A stretch of DNA of 35,954 nt, from the NCBI GenBank assembly GCA_001189345.1, contig LFKV01000041.1, positions 1-35,954 of the forward strand, in the 5' to 3' direction. The translations under genes were made by a program, and so were the position numbers. Source of the DNA: Candidatus Paraburkholderia kirkii. GTDB taxonomy: Bacteria; Pseudomonadota; Gammaproteobacteria; Burkholderiales; Burkholderiaceae. The notes beneath the pieces were generated by a model. That model ran no database searches. It was not told the DNA's origin and saw only the letters and a program-made list of their open reading frames with translations. Shown here piece by piece: positions 31,202 to 35,954 of this stretch. Position 1 is the stretch's first letter; every line of letters begins with the position of its first letter.

Positions 31202-32464
31202 ATGAGTGATTCCGCATTCCATTACGTCGACGGCGTGCTGCACGCCGAAGGCGTCTCAGCCGCGTCGCTCGCGGAGCCGTTCGGCACGCCGCTCTACGTC
31301 TATTCGCGCGAGGCGCTCACACGCGCCTATCACGCCTACGCCGATGCCTGCGCGGGCCGCCGCGCGACCGTGCACGTCGCGGTGAAGGCGAACAGCAACC
31401 TCGCGGTGCTCAACGTGTTCGCACGCATGGGCGCGGGCTTCGACATCGTGTCGTCGGGTGAGCTGGCGCGCGTGCTGGCGGCGGGCGGCAAGGCGCAGAA
31501 CACGGTGTTCTCGGGCGTCGGCAAGTCGGCGGCGGAAATGCGCGAGGCGCTCGAGGCGGGCGTGAAGTGCTTCAACGTCGAATCGATTCCCGAGCTGCAC
31601 GCGCTGAACGAAGTGGCGAAGTCGCTCGGCAAGAAGGCGCCGGTCTCGCTGCGCGTCAATCCCGACGTCGGCGCGAAAACGCATCCGTACATCTCCACCG
31701 GGCTCAAGTCGAACAAGTTCGGCGTGGCCTTCAGCGACGCGCGCGCGACCTACGCGCAAGCGCATGCGATGGCGAATCTCGATGTCGTCGGCATCGATTG
31801 CCATATCGGCTCGCAGATCACCGAGATCAGCCCGTATCTCGACGCGGTCGACAAGCTGCTCGAACTCGTCGAACAGATCGAATCGGACGGCATGAGCATT
31901 CGCCACGTCGATGTCGGCGGCGGTCTTGGCATCACCTACGACGACGAAACGCCGCCCGATATCGGCGATTTCGTGAAGACGCTGCTCGCGCATATCGAAA
32001 AGCGCGGTCACGGCCGGCGCGAAGTGTATTTCGAGCCGGGGCGTTCGCTCGTCGGCAATGCGGGCGTGCTGCTCACGCGCGTCGAGTATCTGAAGCCGGG
32101 CGAGGAAAAGAACTTCGCCATCGTCGATGCCGCGATGAACGATCTCGCGCGCCCCGCGATGTACGAGGCGTTTCATCGCATCGTGCCGGTCGTGAAGCGC
32201 GATGCGAAGGCGCACAGGTACGATGTCGTCGGCCCGGTATGCGAAAGCGGCGACTGGCTCGGACGCGACCGCGAACTGGCGATCGAGCAAGGCGACCTGC
32301 TCGCGATCTGCTCGGCGGGCGCATACGGCTTCGTGACGAGCTCGAACTACAACACGCGTCCGCGCGCCGCCGAAGTCATGGTCGATGGAGAACGTGCGCG
32401 GCTCGTGCGCGAGCGCGAAGAGGTGAAGCAGTTGTTTGCCGGGGAATCAATTCTTCCGGACTGA
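31202..32464 (+). CDS. lysA: Diaminopimelate decarboxylase
   Basis: Intact, 420 residues, full length. It is a fold-type III PLP enzyme: Lys62 in AVKANSNLAVL forms the Schiff base, HIGSQI and GGGLGI bind the phosphate, and EPGRSLVGNAG and CESGDWLGRDREL supply substrate-binding residues, the latter with the catalytic Cys. It converts meso-diaminopimelate to L-lysine in the cytoplasm. It follows lptM and ends at a strong terminator. It has no lesion, so lysine synthesis is under selection even though neighbouring functions are lost. Confidence 0.97.
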   Translation: MSDSAFHYVDGVLHAEGVSAASLAEPFGTPLYVYSREALTRAYHAYADACAGRRATVHVAVKANSNLAVLNVFARMGAGFDIVSSGELARVLAAGGKAQNTVFSGVGKSAAEMREALEAGVKCFNVESIPELHALNEVAKSLGKKAPVSLRVNPDVGAKTHPYISTGLKSNKFGVAFSDARATYAQAHAMANLDVVGIDCHIGSQITEISPYLDAVDKLLELVEQIESDGMSIRHVDVGGGLGITYDDETPPDIGDFVKTLLAHIEKRGHGRREVYFEPGRSLVGNAGVLLTRVEYLKPGEEKNFAIVDAAMNDLARPAMYEAFHRIVPVVKRDAKAHRYDVVGPVCESGDWLGRDRELAIEQGDLLAICSAGAYGFVTSSNYNTRPRAAEVMVDGERARLVREREEVKQLFAGESILPD

Positions 32465-32485
32465 AGCGACCGCGCTTCGACCGAA

Positions 32486-32517
32486 AAAGCGACGCTCGAA
32501 CGGCGTCGCTTTTTTTT
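32486..32517 (+). terminator. Terminator of lysA
   Basis: Stem AAGCGACGC (32487-32495) with GCGTCGCTT (32503-32511), followed by a T run. On the minus strand it lies next to the msrQ stop at 32516-32518 and could also serve msrQ. Confidence 0.85.
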
Positions 32518-33144
32518 ACGCGCGCCGCTGCGCCGATTTCGCCTTGATCCATGCGACGACGCGCCAGCCGAGCAACGCGATCACGATCGCACCATAGATT
32601 TTCGGCAGCTCGAAATCGTGCTTGCCTGCCTTCATCCACCAGAAATGCAGGATTGCGAGCGCGGCGATCGGATAGATCGTCCGATGCAAGGTCTGCCAGC
32701 GGCGCCCGAGCCTGCAGACCATCGCCCTGGGCGACGTCGCCGCGAGCGGAATCAGCAGCACGAACGCCGCGAAGCCCACCGTGATGAACGGCCGCTTGCC
32801 GATGTCCTTCAGCATGGCGGCGACAACGTCGTGAAGTGCAACGCCGCGAAGAAGAACGCGTATAGTCCGATCATGCGGCGAAAGCGCGCGAGCGCCGGGA
32901 TGCCCGTCATGCGGCGCACGGGCGTGATCGCGAGCGTGATGCAGAGATAGACGAGCGTCCACAACCCGGTCGAGCGCGTGATGAACTCGATCGGATTCGC
33001 GCCGAGTCCTCCGCTCGCGCCGAGCAGGACGATGCGCGCAAGCGGATAAAGCATCGCGATGAACACGATGACTTTCGCAGGCACGACCCAGCCCCGAGCT
33101 CGCGGCGTCGCGGAGGAACAGCGAATTTCGGAAGCGGACGGCAT
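32516..33144 (-). pseudogene. msrQ: MsrQ haem-binding membrane subunit, small deletion with frameshift
   Basis: The first segment (33144 to about 32825) carries VVPAKVIVFIAMLYPLARI, GLWTLVYLCITLAITPVRR and FRRMIGLYAFFFAALHFT, the start of the ferric-reductase-like membrane domain. The second frame continues with VAAMLKDIGKRPFITVGFAAFVLLIPLA and RLGRRWQTLHRTIYPIAALAILHF. About eight residues between them, normally YLWLDKWF-like, are missing and the frame changes. MsrQ passes electrons from the quinol pool to MsrP. It lies 3 bases after msrP. Its partner is also destroyed. Confidence 0.85.
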
Positions 33145-33147
33145 CGT

Positions 33148-33370
33148 TCAGAAATTCTTCTTGAGGTCCATGCCCTGATACAGCGACGCGACCTGATCGC
33201 CGTAGCCGTTGAACATGAGCGTCTTGCGCTTCGGCTGAAAGAAGCCGTCCTCGCCGATGCGCCGTTCCGTCGCCTGACTCCAGCGCGGATGATCGACGTT
33301 CGGATTCACGTTCGAATAGAAGCCGTATTCGCTCGGTGCGTAGAGGTTCCAGCTCGTCGGCGGCTGCTTT
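33148..33370 (-). pseudogene. msrP: MsrP catalytic subunit, last 74 residues, cut by IS66
   Basis: The fragment reads [20 protein letters not shown], then [20 protein letters not shown] and [25 protein letters not shown], the C-terminus of the molybdopterin-containing MsrP (YedY) protein. MsrP repairs methionine sulfoxide residues in periplasmic proteins. The sequence ends at the IS66 terminus at 33371. The rest of the gene (about 260 codons) is not beyond the far IS66 end, so the insertion was followed by deletion or recombination. Confidence 0.85.
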
Positions 33371-33426
33371 GTAAGCGCTCGATCAGTACCATCGAGGGTC
33401 GACATTGACCTTTGAAGGCGGCGCTG

Positions 33427-34731
33427 CTAGCGAATGGAATCGATGTGCGCGGAGGCGGGCAACACAGGAGCGACGTTCCAGGGTAACAGGTCGTCGATGC
33501 GGTTTATCGGGTAATCGGCAACGCGCTCGATGACGTAGTGCAGATAGGCTTCGGGATCGATACCATTCAGGCGTGCTGAGCCGATCAGGCTGTACATCGC
33601 GGCTGCACGTTCGCCGCCTGTGTCTGCGCCGGCAAACAGATAATTCCGCCTTCCAATTGCGACGCCGCGTAGCGCCCGCTCGGCGATCAGATTGTCGATC
33701 TCCGCCTGACCATCACCGCAGTAGTAGACAAGCGCAGGCCAGCGATTCAACGAGTACTGGATCGCCTTGGTGGTGTCCGATTTCGCGGAGAGTGTGAGAA
33801 TCGTCGCTTCGAACCACCGCTTCATATCCTCAAGCAGCGGCACCGCCTGCGTCTGGCGAACTCGCAGCCGTTCCCCCGGAGGCTTGCCGTGAATGTGTTC
33901 CTCTATGCCATAGAGCGCGCCAAAGCGCTCGAGTGCTTCGTTGGTAATCGACGACGGTCGCACAGCGTGCAGATCGTGCAGCTTTCGACGTGCATGTGCC
34001 AGGCACGCAGCTTCCCGGATCTGACCACCGGCGTAGAGTTCCGCGTAGCCGGCAAACGCGTCAGCCTGCAGTACGCCCTTGAAGCTGGCAAGGTGTCGCT
34101 GCGGATGTTCGCCGCGACGATCCGGTGTATCAGCGAACCAGACTGCTGGAGCCTCAGTCGAACCACTGGGCCAATCATCGCGCACATATACCCAGAGCCG
34201 CCCCGTCTTCGTCTTGCCATTGCCCGGCGCGAGCACTGGCAACGGCGTGTCGTCGGCGTGAACCTTGGTGCCACCGAGCGCATAGCGGCGCACTGCGTCC
34301 ACCAGCGGATCGAGCAGCCATGTCTGGCTGCCCAGCCAGTGGCACATGGTGCCCGACTCAATCTCGACGCCATCGCGCGCGTACATGACAGATTGCCGAT
34401 AGAGCGGGATGTGATAGGCAAACTTCGATGTCGCGATATGTGCGAGCAATGCAGGCCCAGGAAGGCCCCGGTCAATTGGACGACTCGGCGCGGCAGCCTG
34501 CACGATGCAGTCACAGCACGAACAGGCGAGTTTGGATTCGAGCTGCTCGGATATGTCTTCGCCCAGTGGCTTGAGCGTGCCACCGCAGCCGGGGCAACGT
34601 TCTTCGGCCGGACGGTGCATGCGCTCTTCGCGTTCCAGATGATTGCGACCGAACTGCATGCGACGCAACTTCGCGATCCTCAGCTTCAGATCATCGATGT
34701 CGTCGGGCAGGTCGCTACCGGTCAGATCCAT
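33427..34731 (-). CDS. tnpC: IS66 TnpC transposase, internally shortened
   Basis: 434 residues compared with about 510-530 for the family. The N-terminus (MDLTGSDLPDDIDDLKLRIAKLRRMQFGR) lacks part of the usual leucine-zipper, and the stretch between SEQLE and SKLAC lacks about a dozen residues. The zinc-finger (CPGCGGTL) and the second cysteine pair (CSCCDC) remain. The catalytic domain keeps KVHADDTPLPVLAPG (first D), VLQADAFAGYAELY (second D) and GQAEIDNLIAERALR (E). The open frame suggests in-frame deletions. Whether it is active is uncertain because tnpA and tnpB are broken. Confidence 0.85.
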   Translation of the reverse strand: MDLTGSDLPDDIDDLKLRIAKLRRMQFGRNHLEREERMHRPAEERCPGCGGTLKPLGEDISEQLESKLACSCCDCIVQAAAPSRPIDRGLPGPALLAHIATSKFAYHIPLYRQSVMYARDGVEIESGTMCHWLGSQTWLLDPLVDAVRRYALGGTKVHADDTPLPVLAPGNGKTKTGRLWVYVRDDWPSGSTEAPAVWFADTPDRRGEHPQRHLASFKGVLQADAFAGYAELYAGGQIREAACLAHARRKLHDLHAVRPSSITNEALERFGALYGIEEHIHGKPPGERLRVRQTQAVPLLEDMKRWFEATILTLSAKSDTTKAIQYSLNRWPALVYYCGDGQAEIDNLIAERALRGVAIGRRNYLFAGADTGGERAAAMYSLIGSARLNGIDPEAYLHYVIERVADYPINRIDDLLPWNVAPVLPASAHIDSIR

Positions 34732-34782
34732 GGCAGCAGTTTACGACTGTCTGCTGCACGCGGATCATCAGGTAACTGACGT

Positions 34783-35130
34783 TTACAAAGCGCTGCGCGG
34801 GCGTGCTGCCTCGATCGGTTCGCGCCAGTCAAACCCTTCGAGAAGCAGCGCCAGTTGAGCCGTTGTCAGCGCCACAACACCAGTGTCAGCACGTGGCCAT
34901 GCAAAACGTCCTTTCTCAAGGCGCTTTGCAAACGGACATAGGCCGCCATCGCTCCAGTACAACGCCTTCATAAGGTCATCACGGCGCCCTCTGAAGATAA
35001 AAACCTGGCCACCGTACGGATCCTTCTCAAGCACTGTCTGCACCTTCGCTGCAAGCGCATTAAAGCCGGATCACATGTCAGTGACGCCTGCGGCGATCCA
35101 GATCCGCGTATTTGCAGGCAGGCCGATCAT
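34783..35130 (-). pseudogene. tnpB: IS66 TnpB with in-frame stop
   Basis: The start at 35130 (MIGLPANTRIWIAAGVTDM) matches IS66 TnpB. Codon 20, normally Arg, is TGA (35073-35071), a C-to-T change from CGA. The frame then continues FNALAAKVQTVLEKDPYGGQVFIFRGRRDDLMKALYWSDGG to the normal end. TnpB is a small accessory protein required by IS66-type elements. Confidence 0.85.
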
Positions 35131-35536
35131 CAGAGAAGCCGCTCGAGTACCAGGCGCAAGATCGTCGCGTCGGGCGTGCCTTCTATCCGGACGGAAGTAT
35201 TGCCGTGCTGAAGCTCAATCCTGCCGCTCGTAGTAACTGGAGCGGCCTGCACAACTTCGTCGAATCCGGCAGATGGTCAGTTGCCCGATCGGGCTGAACA
35301 TCGACAACAACAGGCAACATGGCCTGCGTCTGAGCATCTTCGACCAGCAGGCCCTGCGCGTACAGTTTGCGCCACGCCCATACCTGGTTGGCATTGACGT
35401 TATTGTCGCGGGCGACCCGAGCGACCGAGGCTCCTGGTTCAAATGTCTGCTCGACGACCGTTCGTTTCCATTCCAACGGATGCCGCCGGTTCTGGCGCTT
35501 GGCCGGCAATTCGACTGTCTGAGACATTGTGTCCAT
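35130..35536 (-). pseudogene. tnpA: IS66 TnpA, frameshifted
   Basis: It starts MDTMSQTVELPAKRQNRRHP, with the helix-turn-helix block ASVARVARDNNVNANQVWAWRKLY. Around 35240-35290 the frame is lost. The other frame gives the normal C-terminus GRIELQHGNTSVRIEGTPDATILRLVLERLL, whose TGA overlaps the tnpB start. The lesion prevents full-length TnpA. Confidence 0.8.
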
Positions 35537-35636
35537 TCTCCGCAGTTCGTGGACACTGTCGGTCAATCGTGTCCGTTGCGGCTGATGATTGCATCTTCTA
35601 CCTAGAACGAGACAACGGTATAGATCGAGCGCTTAC

Positions 35637-35954
35637 GCCAGCTTCGAGCGCGTCGAGATGCGCTTCGCGCTCCTGGTGCCGCGCGCCGGTTTCCGCAATA
35701 CCCATCGCCTCGAAGCAGCTCAGTTGCGTGAGCGATTCGCCGAGCGTGCCGCGCCAGGCCGCGAGATCGCGCATGAGGCTCATGGAACGCAGCGTGCGCG
35801 CATCGCTTCCGCGCAGATCGCCGATTCGTTCGCACGCGACGAAGGCGTTCGCGCCGAGCGCAGCCAGCACCACGGCGATGTTGACGAGCAAACCCCTGGA
35901 GAGGAATCGAGTCATGAGCAGCGGGCGTAATCCTTTGGTACGCGTCGGAAGCTC
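35637..35954 (-). pseudogene. N-terminal fragment of an unrecognised membrane-anchored protein, cut by IS66
   Basis: The frame is open from the right window edge to the IS66 end. A possible start is ATG 35915 (MTRFLSRGLLVNIAVVLAALGANAF), but the frame stays open for the 13 codons up to the window edge, so the true start may be outside. One membrane helix (about residues 9-28) is followed by a helical, charged stretch (DARTLRSMSLMRDLAAWRGTLGESLTQLSCFEAMGIAETG). This layout is common in sensor proteins with a helical-bundle input domain, such as CHASE3-type kinases or chemoreceptors. That is a guess; I do not recognise the protein. It ends at the IS66 terminus. Confidence 0.4.

Larger units (their letters stand above)
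33371..35636 (-). mobile_element. IS66-family element, full length, all three genes damaged or atypical
   Basis: Both ends are present. The left reads GTAAGCGCTCGATCAGTACC and the right, as reverse complement, GTAAGCGCTCGATCTATACC. Gene order on the minus strand is tnpA, tnpB, tnpC, with overlapping or close starts, as in IS66. The outer 8-base flanks (33363-33370 and 35637-35644) are not copies of each other, although IS66 elements normally create an 8-bp duplication. The left flank is msrP and the right flank is a different gene. About 2.27 kb, a little shorter than typical. Confidence 0.9.

Noticed and set aside
31256..32290. 344-codon open frame on the minus strand
   Set aside because: Antisense shadow of lysA; Arg/His/Ala-rich without motifs.

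Overview
The window is a chromosomal segment of a betaproteobacterium of the Burkholderia sensu lato group (Burkholderia, Paraburkholderia or Caballeronia). This rests on the G+C-rich coding style and on blocks of gene order typical of that group: dgt-aroB-aroK-pilQ-pilN-pilM next to a divergent mrcA; cyaY and lptM-lysA followed by msrQ-msrP; gltB-gltD; the ugpBAEC-ugpQ glycerophosphate locus; and ppx divergent from ppk. The genus is inferred from gene order and protein sequence, not from a search.

The dominant feature is decay. By my reading about half of the chromosomal genes carry frameshifts, in-frame stops, internal deletions or IS truncations: lutC, an NhaD-type antiporter, rmuC, sixA, olsB, ppx, ppk, ompW, ugpQ, ugpC, ugpE, ugpB, aroB, pilQ, pilN, pilM, mrcA, msrQ and msrP. 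The open genes include a 2-hydroxyacid dehydrogenase, gltB, gltD, a RAYT-like transposase gene, a DUF883 gene, dgt, aroK, cyaY, lptM and lysA, plus tRNA-Pro. This mix, together with nested insertion sequences, resembles an eroding genome such as those of host-restricted Caballeronia plant symbionts. Some single-base frameshifts could be assembly errors, but the multi-kilobase deletion, block substitutions, stop codons and IS insertions cannot be explained that way.

Layout: 1-3413 lutC', antiporter, hydroxyacid dehydrogenase, rmuC'. 3414-10398 IS-rich mosaic: an IS66 end, an IS2-like fragment, IS630 copy 1, a chromosomal island (small lipoprotein, tRNA-Pro, sixA, olsB, ppx, start of ppk), truncated IS630 copy 2, inverted IS630 copy 3, and the other IS66 end. 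10399-16736 gltD and gltB (minus). 17061-19388 RAYT-like gene, ompW remnant, DUF883 gene. 19393-22428 ugp remnant. 22472-27904 dgt, aroB, aroK and type IV pilus remnants (minus). 28156-30445 damaged mrcA. 30501-33370 cyaY, lptM, lysA, msrQ, msrP'. 33371-35636 a complete-length but damaged IS66 element. 35637-35954 the edge of an unrecognised membrane-anchored protein gene.

Functionally, ammonium assimilation into glutamate (GltBD), lysine/diaminopimelate synthesis (LysA), dNTP control (Dgt) and CyaY are retained. Polyphosphate turnover, ornithine-lipid synthesis, glycerophosphate uptake, type IV pili, periplasmic methionine sulfoxide repair, PBP1A and, surprisingly, dehydroquinate synthase appear to be lost or impaired at this locus. 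I found no CRISPR array, phage, toxin-antitoxin or defence system, and no convincing new system; the interest lies in rearrangement and gene decay.
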